Origin: Candidatus Desulfovibrio gallistercoris
GTDB lineage: Bacteria > Desulfobacterota > Desulfovibrionia > Desulfovibrionales > Desulfovibrionaceae
Reading direction: 5' to 3'
Assembly: GCA_019118745.1 (NCBI GenBank)
Contig: DWYJ01000093.1
Location: forward strand, 1 to 58,114
DNA: 58,114 nt
This document shows positions 1-6,565 of the stretch, piece by piece. Below the pieces are notes generated by a model, which saw only the letters and a program-made list of their open reading frames with translations, did not search any database and was not told where the DNA came from. Both the position numbers and the translations under genes were made by a program. Position 1 is the stretch's first letter; every line of letters begins with the position of its first letter.

Positions 1-127
1 AGCCGTTGCCGTAGCCGTACCCGTAGCCGTTGCCGTAGCCGTAGCCGGAGCCGTTGCCGTCGCCGGAGCCGTTGCCGTAGCCGTAGCCGTCGCCGGAGCC
101 GTTGCCGTCGCCGTAGCCGTAGCCGGA
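1..127. repeat. Coding hexanucleotide microsatellite
   Basis: Units of gccgtN (with gccgga variants) fill the window edge; the same array continues at 58069-58114. On the minus strand they encode GY, GN, GD and GS dipeptides. The array is a likely slippage hotspot and probably explains why the sequence was opened here. Confidence 0.9.
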
Positions 128-148
128 AAAATCATCGAGCCTTGGCAT
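1..148 (-). CDS. Glycine-rich repeat protein, N-terminal part (runs off the window)
   Basis: The reading frame starts at ATG 148-146, overlapping the end of the gene at 132-530. After MPRLDDFS it becomes a strict alternation of Gly with Tyr, Asn, Asp or Ser, encoded by a six-base GC-rich repeat. It is open to the window edge and appears to finish at 58066-58114, which has the same repeat and frame and a TAA stop. No function is recognised; such tracts are flexible and low in complexity. The exact repeat number cannot be read because the window is cut inside it. Confidence 0.6.
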   Translation of the reverse strand, partial: MPRLDDFSGYGYGDGNGSGDGYGYGNGSGDGNGSGYGYGNGYGYGYGNG

Positions 149-530
149 ATTCAGCTTCCTTGATGCTTTTCACAGCCGTGAAAAGCACGGGAATGATCTC
201 GATCGCCTCAAGCCATACCATGGGGACAGGCTCGCAAATACGGCTTTCAGCTTCTTCCACGCCGTGAATTGCGATTTCGGAGAGGCTGACCCCCTCCTTA
301 CACTTCCACTTCCACATCCTGCGTGCGCTGTGGAGAATGACCTCGTTACCCGCCTTTTTGGCGATATTCCCAAACCACACGCCGGCTGCGTAGGTGCGGA
401 TGATGACATCCATGCCAAGGAAGTCATCAAGGCCCTGTTTGCTTTCAGTTCTCACATTTTCCGTGCGCATGCCGCCGAACATGGCGGCGATTTCCTTAGC
501 CTGACCGATGGTCAACTCGTCGATATCCAT
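132..530 (-). CDS. DUF6948-like phage early protein
   Basis: 132 residues starting at ATG 530, with a GGAGAGA ribosome site just upstream. A longer frame upstream is only readthrough of tRNA DNA. The middle part (IIRTYAAGVWFGNIA, then SARRMWKWK and LSEIAIHGV) resembles the small phage family DUF6948; this is from memory and of unknown function. The C-terminus is hydrophobic (WLEAIEIIPVLFTAVKS). Its end overlaps the start of the glycine-rich protein, so the two are probably co-translated at the end of the leftward tRNA-bearing transcript. Confidence 0.65.
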   Translation of the reverse strand: MDIDELTIGQAKEIAAMFGGMRTENVRTESKQGLDDFLGMDVIIRTYAAGVWFGNIAKKAGNEVILHSARRMWKWKCKEGVSLSEIAIHGVEEAESRICEPVPMVWLEAIEIIPVLFTAVKSIKEAEYAKAR

Positions 531-696
531 TGTCTCTCCATATTGGATATGGCCCGGACAGTGCCGGGCCGGTTGAAGTCGTGCCGCCGTTATCGAGGCT
601 TTACGACGATATGATGCGCCGTCCCGTTGCGCTCTGCCCCGGCTAGCGGCGGCTTTCGCCGGGGTCTCCACGGGAAGCGGGAGCGGGAAAAATTTG
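531..696 (-). other. Intergenic region with two GC-rich hairpins
   Basis: Between tRNA-Ser and the DUF6948-like gene there is no gene. It holds a perfect palindromic hairpin at 551-570 (GGCCCGG arms), identical in 20 bases to the terminator hairpin at 58033-58052 but without a U-tract, and a second hairpin with CCCCGGC/GCCGGGG arms at about 635-662. They may be weak terminators or processing sites after the tRNAs. Confidence 0.5.
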
Positions 697-784
697 TGGC
701 GGATGGGGTGGGATTCGAACCCACAAAGGACAAAGCCCTCGGCGGTTTTCAAGACCGCTGCATTGACCGTTCTGCCACCCATCC
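697..784 (-). tRNA. tRNA-Ser (UGA)
   Basis: The minus strand folds into a class II tRNA: acceptor GGATGGG/CCCATCC, anticodon stem GCGGT/ACCGC around the loop CTTGAAA (anticodon TGA), a long variable arm, a T arm with GTTCGAATC and an encoded CCA. First of three tandem phage tRNAs when read from the window start. Confidence 0.93.
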
Positions 785-787
785 GTG

Positions 788-861
788 TGGTGGAGCCAGC
801 GGGGATTGAACCCGCGTTTCCGCCGTGCAAAGGCGGCGTTCTCCCGCTGAACTATGGCCCC
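788..861 (-). tRNA. tRNA-Ala (UGC)
   Basis: Acceptor GGGGCCA/TGGCTCC, D arm GTTC/GAAC, anticodon stem CCGCC/GGCGG with loop TTTGCAC (anticodon TGC), T stem GCGGG/CCCGC and encoded CCA. It lies 3 bases from tRNA-Ser and 15 from tRNA-Pro, so the three are probably processed from one transcript. Confidence 0.94.
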
Positions 862-876
862 TTGTGAGATTTTAAA

Positions 877-951
877 TGGTCAGGGCGGCGGGATTCGAAC
901 CCGCGGCCACCGGCTCCCAAAGCCGGAGCGCTACCGCTGCGCCACGCCCTG
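877..951 (-). tRNA. tRNA-Pro (UGG)
   Basis: Acceptor CAGGGCG/CGCCCTG, anticodon stem CCGGC/GCCGG with loop TTTGGGA (anticodon TGG), T arm GTTCGAATC and encoded CCA. It is the first tRNA of the cluster in the direction of transcription, just after the 53-base hairpin element at 973-1025. Confidence 0.94.
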
Positions 952-972
952 TAAGGCGAAAATTTTGTTTTG

Positions 973-1025
973 CGTTTCCGCTTCCATTGCCGCCCCTGTC
1001 AGGGGGCGGTGTGAAATCGGAAACG
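973..1025 (-). repeat. 53-nt structured repeat element, copy C
   Basis: One of three 53-base elements (others 1662-1714 and 1883-1935). Read on the minus strand, it pairs CGTTTCCG with CGGAAACG outside, TTTCA with TGGAA in the middle and CCGCCCC with GGGGCGG inside. This copy differs from the other two at many bases but keeps the pairing. It lies between the 51-residue membrane protein gene and tRNA-Pro. Confidence 0.7.
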
Positions 1026-1181
1026 TTAGAATTTGTCTTTCAAAAGCGGGAACAGCAGAAAGCAAATCCCGCCGATGAAAAGAAGATCAGAAGCAACGGA
1101 AATCAACGTGCTGGTGAAATCGACTCCGACAGCACATACGCCGCAAGCCAGTGCCCCAACAATCCTTGCACGATCGCCCAT
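1026..1181 (-). CDS. Small membrane protein (51 aa)
   Basis: The start ATG overlaps the stop of the TerB-like gene (TAATG), a translational-coupling arrangement. The protein begins MGDRARIVGALACGVCAV and is hydrophobic in two stretches (about residues 8-20 and 29-46), ending LLKDKF, so it probably crosses the membrane twice. No family is recognised. Coupling to the TerB-like gene suggests that they act together. Confidence 0.6.
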   Translation of the reverse strand: MGDRARIVGALACGVCAVGVDFTSTLISVASDLLFIGGICFLLFPLLKDKF

Positions 1182-1627
1182 TACTCGATCCCGTATTCCC
1201 GCAGGGAGATGCCGAGTATCTGGGCAACATCCTTGAGTACGGTCACTTCTTCCGGCGAGACTTCGCCATCCGCTTCAGAGATGGTGATGATTGTGTTGAA
1301 AACGATGTAACGCTCGTCGTCGTTACCCTTGATTTCAGATATTTCCTTGAGAATCTTCTGGCGGCCGATTCGGAAACCAGCTTCGAGCTGGGAACGGAAC
1401 GTTCCGATGGTTTCCTGTATTTCATTGCCGAAGTGCTTCAGCTCCGGCAGGGCCGTGATCACCTGTTCCATCTTTTTCAGCTCTTCATCTTCGCAAGAGC
1501 CGTCGGCGTAGGCCACAAGCAGACAACCGCCAACAATGGCCTGCATGAGATCGCGATTTTCGACGTTGTGCATATTCGCCTTGGCCGCAGCAGCTTTTTT
1601 CCCGAACATTTTAGAAAAGAATCCCAT
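1181..1627 (-). CDS. TerB-like protein
   Basis: 148 residues with a basic N-terminus (MGFFSKMFGKK) then an all-alpha domain with two acidic turns, YADGSCEDEE near residue 40 and EADGEVSPEE near residue 117, typical of TerB/DjlA-type domains that bind metal. TerB proteins are associated with tellurite resistance and phage-stress responses in bacteria; the role in a phage is not established. GGAAAA precedes the ATG. The gene belongs to the leftward early operon and is coupled to a membrane protein downstream. Confidence 0.75.
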   Translation of the reverse strand: MGFFSKMFGKKAAAAKANMHNVENRDLMQAIVGGCLLVAYADGSCEDEELKKMEQVITALPELKHFGNEIQETIGTFRSQLEAGFRIGRQKILKEISEIKGNDDERYIVFNTIITISEADGEVSPEEVTVLKDVAQILGISLREYGIE

Positions 1628-1661
1628 ACCATTTTCCTTTTTTGTAGTTTTGAAGAGGAAT

Positions 1662-1714
1662 ATTCCGTCTCCATTTCCGCCGCCCGTTGCCGCGCGGCGG
1701 TATGGAATCAGAAT
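1662..1714 (-). repeat. 53-nt structured repeat element, copy A
   Basis: Between the 47-residue gene and the TerB-like gene. Outer arms ATTCTG/CGGAAT, middle TCCAT/ATGGA and inner CCGCC/GGCGG pair on the minus strand. It is nearly identical to copy B at 1883-1935, with compensating changes in the outer arms. Confidence 0.7.
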
Positions 1715-1715
1715 C

Positions 1716-1859
1716 CTAGTTGCAGCGAACGATTCCGTTCTGTTCCAGCCATTCAGAAAAAGTCAGCTCATAGAGCTTGGAAGTGATCCGCTCATAGTAG
1801 CTGCGAAGCTGCTTTTCAGAGCGCACCATGCCATTGGGGAAGCGATACAGATCAAACAT
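1716..1859 (-). CDS. Hypothetical early protein (47 aa)
   Basis: Begins MFDLYRFPNGMVRSEKQL after a strong AAGGAG site, which fixes the start against a longer open frame upstream. Charged, probably helical and soluble; no family is recognised. It is the first clear gene after PL and lies between copies A and B of the 53-base element. Confidence 0.6.
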   Translation of the reverse strand: MFDLYRFPNGMVRSEKQLRSYYERITSKLYELTFSEWLEQNGIVRCN

Positions 1860-1882
1860 TGTCATTCTCCTTGGTTGAAAAT

Positions 1883-1935
1883 TTTCCGTCTCCATTTCCG
1901 CCGCCCGTTGCCGCGCGGCGGTATGAAATCGGAAA
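1883..1935 (-). repeat. 53-nt structured repeat element, copy B
   Basis: Lies just upstream of the 47-residue gene. Outer arms TTTCCG/CGGAAA, middle TTCAT/ATGGA (with one wobble) and inner CCGCC/GGCGG pair on the minus strand. Nearly identical to copy A at 1662-1714. Confidence 0.7.
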
Positions 1936-2241
1936 TCGTTGCATGTTGTCAGTTTTGTTGCGGGATTGACTGAAAACCCGTTCTGCGGCCGCAACGCTCG
2001 TCACCCTGCTTGATCCGCCCGCCGTCCCGTCGCGGCCTGTCTCGCGGTCTTTCCCGCCGTCTGTTTGTTCCGCCCCCGGCATGGGCCTTCACGCGGTTTC
2101 CTACTGAGCCGCCGTGCCGCATGGGCCGTGCGTCGTTCGGGCCTCTGGCATATGCCCTGCCGGGGCGTCCGGTTGGTCTGGCGCTGCTGGTACTCTGGGC
2201 CGTGGCCCGTGTTCCCGGCCTTCCCCGCCGTCCGTGATTTG
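1936..2241 (-). other. GC-rich leader downstream of PL; Arg-rich frame or structured RNA
   Basis: About 300 bases between PL and the first clear gene. One minus-strand frame ending at 1949 is open and very rich in Arg and Gly (for example GRRGRPGTR). Its only upstream ATG (2260) lies inside the PL promoter, and internal starts have no ribosome site. It could encode an N-like antiterminator, or be an untranslated structured leader. I see no boxA/boxB pair I would defend. Confidence 0.35.
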
Positions 2242-2270
2242 AATTTATGATTCTAATCATAAAATGTCAA
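2242..2270 (-). promoter_or_regulatory. PL promoter with an operator inside the spacer
   Basis: On the minus strand TTGACA (2270-2265) and TAAATT (2247-2242) are 17 bp apart. An 18-bp palindrome with TTATGAT/ATCATAA half sites (2245-2262) covers the spacer and the -10 box, so repressor binding would block it. Transcription would enter the leftward early operon. Confidence 0.8.
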
Positions 2271-2276
2271 GGCGAA

Positions 2277-2294
2277 TTATGTTTGAAATCATAA
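2277..2294. promoter_or_regulatory. Second operator at PL
   Basis: TTATG and CATAA half sites in an 18-bp frame, 32 bp centre to centre from the operator at 2245-2262. It is the same site type as 3128-3145 and 3173-3190, so the same repressor should control both sides of the immunity region. Confidence 0.7.
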
Positions 2295-2302
2295 TTAAGC
2301 GC

Positions 2303-2328
2303 AAAAAAAACGCCGCGTTTGGCGGCGT
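2303..2328 (-). terminator. Rho-independent terminator of the repressor gene
   Basis: On the minus strand a 7-bp stem ACGCCGC/GCGGCGT with a 5-base loop is followed by seven or more T. It lies 50 bases after the repressor stop and just upstream of PL, separating the two leftward transcripts. Confidence 0.9.
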
Positions 2329-2377
2329 CCTTATCTGCATGGTCTTTGTCAGCCTTTCAAAGGAACACTGACTCCCC

Positions 2378-3109
2378 TCATTTTTCCCGAATGTCAGACC
2401 AGGCCCAGATGGCGCGGCCAACGATGGCTCTGTCCCAGTCGTCAAGGTAGTCCTCGCGCAGGGAGTAGACAAGCGGCGGATGCTTGGTGGCGTTGTCCGA
2501 ATAGAACGTGATGCGGAAATCGTGCCCTTCCTCCCTGACGCTGACGCGCTTAATCATGCCGGCCCCGTCAGGATCAAGCACCAGCATCATGTGCCCTGGG
2601 TGTTCGACGTTGCGGTCATCCCTGTCCACCAGCACGATGTCCCCCGGATTGAGTGTGGGCAGCATGCTGTCCGAGTTCTTGCCAATCTCGACGGCCAGCA
2701 GATTGCGCCGATGTCGAACTGCCGGGAGATGTCTGTAAGCAAGGAACCAGCTTTTGACCTCATCTTGCGGAATGTACCCAGGCCCGGCCCCCACTTCGCC
2801 CACAAGAGGTGCGGCTATGTAGTCCTCGGCTTGCGGCGGTTCGATGCCTTCCCCGGCAGGGACAAGGCGCGCATTGACAAAACAGACGTCTTTGTCCGGC
2901 TCGGCAGCTTCTTCCCCAGGAAAAACGAGTTTTGCACCAAAAAACTTAATTATTTTGGCAACGCTATCCCCACTGAGGGAAGCCTGCTCCCCCTTGAGGA
3001 AACGTGAAAGGGAACCCTGCTGTATCCCCGCATCTTTGGCAAACTGGTTTTGAGAAAACCCAGCTTCCTTGATGCGCTGGCGAATTATTTCAAAAAAATC
3101 GTCTGTCAT
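2378..3109 (-). CDS. CI/LexA-like phage repressor (HTH + S24 peptidase)
   Basis: 243 residues. Residues 17-60 form a helix-turn-helix (SQNQFAKDAGIQQGSLSRFL). Residues 100-235 are an S24 self-cleaving domain with the nucleophile Ser148 (NSDSMLPTLNPGD) and Lys187 (GMIKR); a likely autocleavage site is the Ala-Gly at 108-109. It is expected to bind the 18-bp operators at PL and PR and to be inactivated after SOS induction. The ribosome site is GAGGTAGGAC. It is divergent from the Cro-like gene and has its own terminator. Confidence 0.93.
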   Translation of the reverse strand: MTDDFFEIIRQRIKEAGFSQNQFAKDAGIQQGSLSRFLKGEQASLSGDSVAKIIKFFGAKLVFPGEEAAEPDKDVCFVNARLVPAGEGIEPPQAEDYIAAPLVGEVGAGPGYIPQDEVKSWFLAYRHLPAVRHRRNLLAVEIGKNSDSMLPTLNPGDIVLVDRDDRNVEHPGHMMLVLDPDGAGMIKRVSVREEGHDFRITFYSDNATKHPPLVYSLREDYLDDWDRAIVGRAIWAWSDIREK

Positions 3110-3127
3110 GTCCTACCTCTACCCTAA

Positions 3128-3193
3128 ATATGATTTTTGTCATATTGTTTAATATCATAACCTGTTGCCTTATTATGATTTGAAGCATAAAAT
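3128..3193 (+). promoter_or_regulatory. Operator region and PR promoter
   Basis: Two clear 18-bp operators, 3128-3145 (ATATGA/TCATAT) and 3173-3190 (TTATG/CATAA), with a weaker site overlapping at about 3143-3160. PR is TTGCCT (3165-3170), 17 bp, TAAAAT (3188-3193), with the second operator over the spacer and -10 box exactly as at PL. The predicted start of transcription falls at or within a base or two of the Cro ATG at 3200. Confidence 0.8.
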
Positions 3194-3199
3194 GCCGGT

Positions 3200-3496
3200 A
3201 TGAACATCGAAACATTCCGTTCTGATTTTTTGGAGATGAAGGAAAAGACGGGGGCTACCCAGAATCGACTCAGCGAGATGTACGGCGTTGAGCAGGGGTC
3301 TTTGTCTCGGTTCATTTCCGGCAGGCAGGGGCTGAGTTTTAACAACATCGTGGCCTTGTGGCCTTTTGTCTACGGGGAAAACTTTCCCGGCGTGGCAAAA
3401 AGCAGACCGAGGAAAAAGCGTCCTACAGCCACCCCCAAGACTGCACAGCAAGCGGCTGGCGGGGATGCCGCGGAGGCGCTGACAGGCCAGCAATGA
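3200..3496 (+). CDS. Cro-like HTH regulator
   Basis: 98 residues with a helix-turn-helix at about 17-45 (ATQNRLSEMYGVEQGSLSRF), closely similar to the repressor's own HTH, as expected of a Cro that shares operators. The C-terminal third is basic and low in complexity. There is no clear ribosome site and the ATG sits at the predicted PR start, so the message may be leaderless. First gene of the rightward early transcript. Confidence 0.8.
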   Translation: MNIETFRSDFLEMKEKTGATQNRLSEMYGVEQGSLSRFISGRQGLSFNNIVALWPFVYGENFPGVAKSRPRKKRPTATPKTAQQAAGGDAAEALTGQQ

Positions 3497-3567
3497 CGCG
3501 CCGCAGCACATCCTCCGGCGTCGGGTACGCCGCACGGTGGTAGCAGCGCCAGCATGGAGGTAACAGC

Positions 3568-3705
3568 ATGACGCACGAAACACTTTTGGCTGTGGTAATC
3601 GCCTGCATCGCCTGCCTCTCGTTGGCTGGAACGGCGCTGGCCTGTCTAAAAATCCTGCGGGACATGTGGAATGTCCTTAAGGGATGGAACAAAAAGGAGA
3701 CGTAG
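3568..3705 (+). CDS. Small single-span membrane protein (45 aa)
   Basis: Begins MTHETLLAVVIACIACLSLAG and has one hydrophobic span (about residues 5-29) followed by a basic tail ending NKKET. A perfect GGAGG site precedes the ATG by seven bases. No family is recognised. It ends 4 bases before the next gene, within the early operon. Confidence 0.65.
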   Translation: MTHETLLAVVIACIACLSLAGTALACLKILRDMWNVLKGWNKKET

Positions 3706-3709
3706 CGTC

Positions 3710-3940
3710 ATGGCGGATCTCGTCACTCTGAACTTCAAGGTTGAGCCGGACGTTGCCGTGGCAATCCAGCGGGAAATGGGCATCCACGACCTCAGCCGAT
3801 CGGAATTCATCCGGCAGTGCGTTCGCATCGCCACGCCGCTTTTGCGCGGCGTGCCGTCTTTGCTTGAGGCCGATGAAAAGAGAGTAACCGACCTCATGGA
3901 AAAATGCGGTAACATTCTGGTAATACTTGGAAAAATCTAG
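3710..3940 (+). CDS. Ribbon-helix-helix-like regulator
   Basis: 76 residues from ATG 3710 (GGAG upstream). The start VTLNFKVEPDVAVAI looks like the DNA-binding strand and first helix of the RHH/CopG fold, followed by LSRSEFIRQCVR, the usual second helix. It probably binds DNA as a dimer. It lies in the early rightward operon between a small membrane protein and a zinc-finger protein. Confidence 0.6.
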   Translation: MADLVTLNFKVEPDVAVAIQREMGIHDLSRSEFIRQCVRIATPLLRGVPSLLEADEKRVTDLMEKCGNILVILGKI

Positions 3941-3958
3941 ATTTTTTGGAGAGGTCGC

Positions 3959-4375
3959 ATGCTGAAAACGATGGTCAAACGCTGCCTGGTCTGCGGCGCG
4001 GAATTCGAGACGACCCAGAGGCACGCGAAATACTGCCTGGAGCACAGGCGTCTTTCCCGCTCTGTACGGGAAAGGCAGATGCAAGGGCAGGGCATGGCTC
4101 CGACGATCTGCGCGCAGTGCGGAAAGCCTTTTTACGGGCACGGAAACGCGCGCTTTTGCTCCGACATCTGCCGCAGGCGGAACGCGGCCGCAAAAGATGA
4201 CGTGGGGACTATCGCGAGCATGCGGCGGAAGCAGGTCGGTCTTTCCGTGCGTGCCTGCCATGACTGCGGCAGGCCCACCACGGATTACCGCTGCCCGGCC
4301 TGCCGGGCGGCGGTCCGGCAGCGGCACGGCGTGGCGGATGACGCTGCCTGCGGAGAGGAGTGGGTCTATGCGTGA
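3959..4375 (+). CDS. Zinc-binding early protein
   Basis: 138 residues with three Cys pairs or clusters: CLVCGAEF near residue 9, CAQCGKPF with CSDICRRR near 51-72, and CHDCGRP with CPACRAA near 100-115. This pattern points to two or three zinc ribbons in a small basic protein. Function unknown. GAGGTCGC precedes the ATG. Its last 8 bases overlap the next gene. Confidence 0.65.
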   Translation: MLKTMVKRCLVCGAEFETTQRHAKYCLEHRRLSRSVRERQMQGQGMAPTICAQCGKPFYGHGNARFCSDICRRRNAAAKDDVGTIASMRRKQVGLSVRACHDCGRPTTDYRCPACRAAVRQRHGVADDAACGEEWVYA

Positions 4376-4583
4376 GGGGAGACAGCCGCTTTGCGCGCAT
4401 CCGGCGCGCTTTTTGCGGGAGAACTTCCCCGGCGTGACGCTGCGCCTGGAAGGCAGGCGGGTGGTCTTTGAAGATCCGCAGCAGCGGCAGGAGCTGGCCG
4501 CCTATGTGCGGGAAGTCGAGCCGTGGATAGCTGAAGAGCTGGCACGAGAAAAGGACGCCGCGCGGCGCGGCGGGAGGTGGTAA
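4368..4583 (+). CDS. Hypothetical early protein (71 aa)
   Basis: Starts at ATG 4368 inside the end of the previous gene, with GGAG upstream. Contains FLRENFPGVTLRLEGRRVVF then a charged helix (AAYVREVEPWIAEELAREKD). No family is recognised. It is one base from the replication gene downstream, so the two are probably translated together. Confidence 0.6.
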   Translation: MREGRQPLCAHPARFLRENFPGVTLRLEGRRVVFEDPQQRQELAAYVREVEPWIAEELAREKDAARRGGRW

Positions 4584-4584
4584 G

Positions 4585-5625
4585 ATGGAGTGGCTGAGGT
4601 GGTATCACGGGGCCTGCTCTGACGCGAAGTGGCCCATCATCGCCCGCAAGGCAAAGGTGAGCGTGGGGGTCGTCGTCTCCGTCTGGGCTGCCCTGCTGGA
4701 GTACGCCAGTCAGGACGAGGAGCGCGGCAGTGTGGCCGGATTTGACGGCGAGACGTACGACGCCCTGTACGGATACGAGGACGGCACATGCGACGCCGTG
4801 CTTGAGGCCATGACTGAAAAGGGCCTCATCTGCGACGGCTGCATCTGCGCCTGGAGAAAGAGGCAGGTTCAAAGAGAACGGGAGGACTCAACCAACGCAG
4901 AGCGCCAGCGTCGCCACCGCGAACAGAAAAAGCAGAAAAATACGGATGAAAACGTCGAAACAAGCGCCAGCGTAACGCCACGTAACGCCAGCGTAACGCC
5001 ACGTAACGCCAGCGTAACGCCACCAGAACAGAACAGAACAGAACAGAGAAGAAAAGAAAAGACACACACACCCCAAGATGATTTAAATAATCTAAACACG
5101 CGTGCGCGCGCGTTGAACCTCTCCGGGGAGGTGTGTGGGGGGGAAGGCTCTTCCCCTGAGCCTGAGCAGGCCACTTTCCGGGATCGCCCCAAGACGGACG
5201 CCCCCAGCAAGGGGCATCCCCAGTGGCCGGGCTTTCTGAGCTGCTTTGAGGTCTACCCCGTCAAGCAGGGCAAAGAGGCTGCCTGGCGGGAATGGATTCG
5301 GCTGCACCAGAACAGGACGCTTGCCCCGGCCTACGTTATCCGAGAGGCCATACTGCGCCTGAGCGCTGAGGACATCCGCTGGCGGAGGGGCATGGCCCCC
5401 AAGATGGACAAGTGGCTGTACGGCAAGGGCTGGGAGGACGAGCCCTACATGCCGCCAGGAGCTGAGGCCGTGGCGGCGGCGACGGTGGACGAGATCAACG
5501 CGCTGGCCAAGCGGGCTTCCGAGGAGCGGCGCAAAACTTTTGACGCCCTGCGGGAAGAGGCCGAACGGCTGCGGTACAGCGGCTGGACGCGGCAGGCTGC
5601 GACAGCCGCGGGAGGTGTGCAGTGA
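4585..5625 (+). CDS. O-like phage replication initiation protein
   Basis: 346 residues. The N-terminus (MEWLRWYHGACSDAKWPIIA, residues 1-100) resembles the winged-helix start of phage replication proteins of the lambda O type. Residues 105-150 are basic and low in complexity, containing three ASVTPRN-type repeats encoded by the iterons of the putative origin. The C-terminal part (about 210-320, PGFLSCFEVYPVKQGKEAAW) resembles the tail domain of such initiators. By analogy it would bind the iterons in its own gene and recruit the host helicase. The downstream gene overlaps its stop (GTGA). Confidence 0.65.
   Translation: MEWLRWYHGACSDAKWPIIARKAKVSVGVVVSVWAALLEYASQDEERGSVAGFDGETYDALYGYEDGTCDAVLEAMTEKGLICDGCICAWRKRQVQREREDSTNAERQRRHREQKKQKNTDENVETSASVTPRNASVTPRNASVTPPEQNRTEQRRKEKTHTPQDDLNNLNTRARALNLSGEVCGGEGSSPEPEQATFRDRPKTDAPSKGHPQWPGFLSCFEVYPVKQGKEAAWREWIRLHQNRTLAPAYVIREAILRLSAEDIRWRRGMAPKMDKWLYGKGWEDEPYMPPGAEAVAAATVDEINALAKRASEERRKTFDALREEAERLRYSGWTRQAATAAGGVQ
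4966..5097 (+). other. Putative replication origin inside the O-like gene
   Basis: Five copies of CGTAACGCCA start at 4971, 4981, 4992, 5002 and 5013, alternating 10 and 11 bp apart, that is one per helical turn. A purine-rich stretch of GAACA/GAAAA repeats (5025-5060) and an AT-rich patch (5076-5097) follow. Iterons plus an A-rich asymmetric region plus an unwinding patch within the initiator gene is the lambda ori plan. Confidence 0.65.
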
Positions 5626-6233
5626 CGGAAGCAGTTTTTGCGCAGGCGCTGGAAGAGATCCACGGGGTCTTTGCCCGAGCTGTCCCCACGGGCAACATCC
5701 GGTCCGTGCTTTGGGACAGGGTGCGGGAGATCCCGGACGTGGCCGTGCCGGGCATCGTGGACCGCATATGCGACATGGAGCGCCTGCCCGGCAACCTGTC
5801 GCGTGAGTTTCGGCAGGGATGGGCGGACTGGCGGGCCTCCCACCCGGAGCGCATCCTCCGGCGCGTCTGCCCGGAGTGCGGCGGAGTGGGCGTGCGCTAC
5901 TGCTGGGCAAAGCATCCTGACAGCGGGCAGTGGCACGGCTTTGTCTCCACATGCCCGGCCTGCGATCCCGTGGCCGTGCCGCTGCGGGATCTTGAGCGCC
6001 GCGGCGTTGTCATCATGCCTTTGGGCTATCCCGGCGGGCCCTGCGCTTTTGAGCGGGACAGGGGCTTTTTGCCTCGTCAGGAAGCGAAGCGCACGGCGGG
6101 AAAGGCCGGCGGATATGGCGGCGCCGCATCTGAGGTCCTGCTGGACTGCGTTGGGACGTATCCGCGTCCCGATGCCAGCCGGTCGGCACATCTGCCGCCG
6201 GAAGAGCGTCGGCAGCATGAGGAAATCTTTTAA
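5622..6233 (+). CDS. Hypothetical protein with a zinc ribbon (203 aa)
   Basis: GTG start overlapping the previous stop. Residues 1-75 are helical; CPECGG near 83 and CPACDP near 112 form a CxxC-x26-CxxC zinc ribbon; the rest is basic and Gly/Pro rich. Its position just after the O-like gene suggests a role in replication, possibly in place of the P/DnaC-type loader, but I see no ATPase motif and cannot name it. Confidence 0.55.
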   Translation: MTEAVFAQALEEIHGVFARAVPTGNIRSVLWDRVREIPDVAVPGIVDRICDMERLPGNLSREFRQGWADWRASHPERILRRVCPECGGVGVRYCWAKHPDSGQWHGFVSTCPACDPVAVPLRDLERRGVVIMPLGYPGGPCAFERDRGFLPRQEAKRTAGKAGGYGGAASEVLLDCVGTYPRPDASRSAHLPPEERRQHEEIF

Positions 6234-6250
6234 CCAGCAGGCGGTCGAAA

Positions 6251-6565
6251 ATGGGAGACGCACTCAGGGACGCAATGGAAATGCCGCAGGGAACGGGGAC
6301 GGAGATGGACGTGGAGCAGGAGCTGAAACCGCTTGTCGCCGCTCTGGCCGACAGGCTGCGCCATGCCAGAGGCAAGCACGACTGGCCGCAGGTGCAGCAT
6401 GCACGATACTACGCGCTGACTGTGCTTGGGGATGAGGTCGGAGAGCTGAGGCAGGCCATAACCCATGAGGAAGGCCGCGACCGTGAGATGGACGAGGCCC
6501 TCGACTGCATAGCCGTGCTCGCCCGCTTCTGGCTTGGCGACCACCTGCCGGAGGGCGAAAAGTGA
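6251..6565 (+). CDS. MazG-like all-alpha NTP pyrophosphohydrolase candidate
   Basis: 104 residues. The motif EVGE (near 63) and, about 16 residues on, EALD fit the ExxE...ExxD metal-binding signature of MazG/dUTPase-like all-alpha enzymes, which hydrolyse (d)NTPs. Such proteins are common in phage early regions and may lower alarmone or unwanted nucleotide levels. Its end overlaps rusA. Confidence 0.55.
   Translation: MGDALRDAMEMPQGTGTEMDVEQELKPLVAALADRLRHARGKHDWPQVQHARYYALTVLGDEVGELRQAITHEEGRDREMDEALDCIAVLARFWLGDHLPEGEK

Noticed and set aside
1..127. CRISPR array at the window start
   Set aside because: The unit is six bases with no spacers and is in frame with a glycine-rich protein; it is a coding microsatellite.
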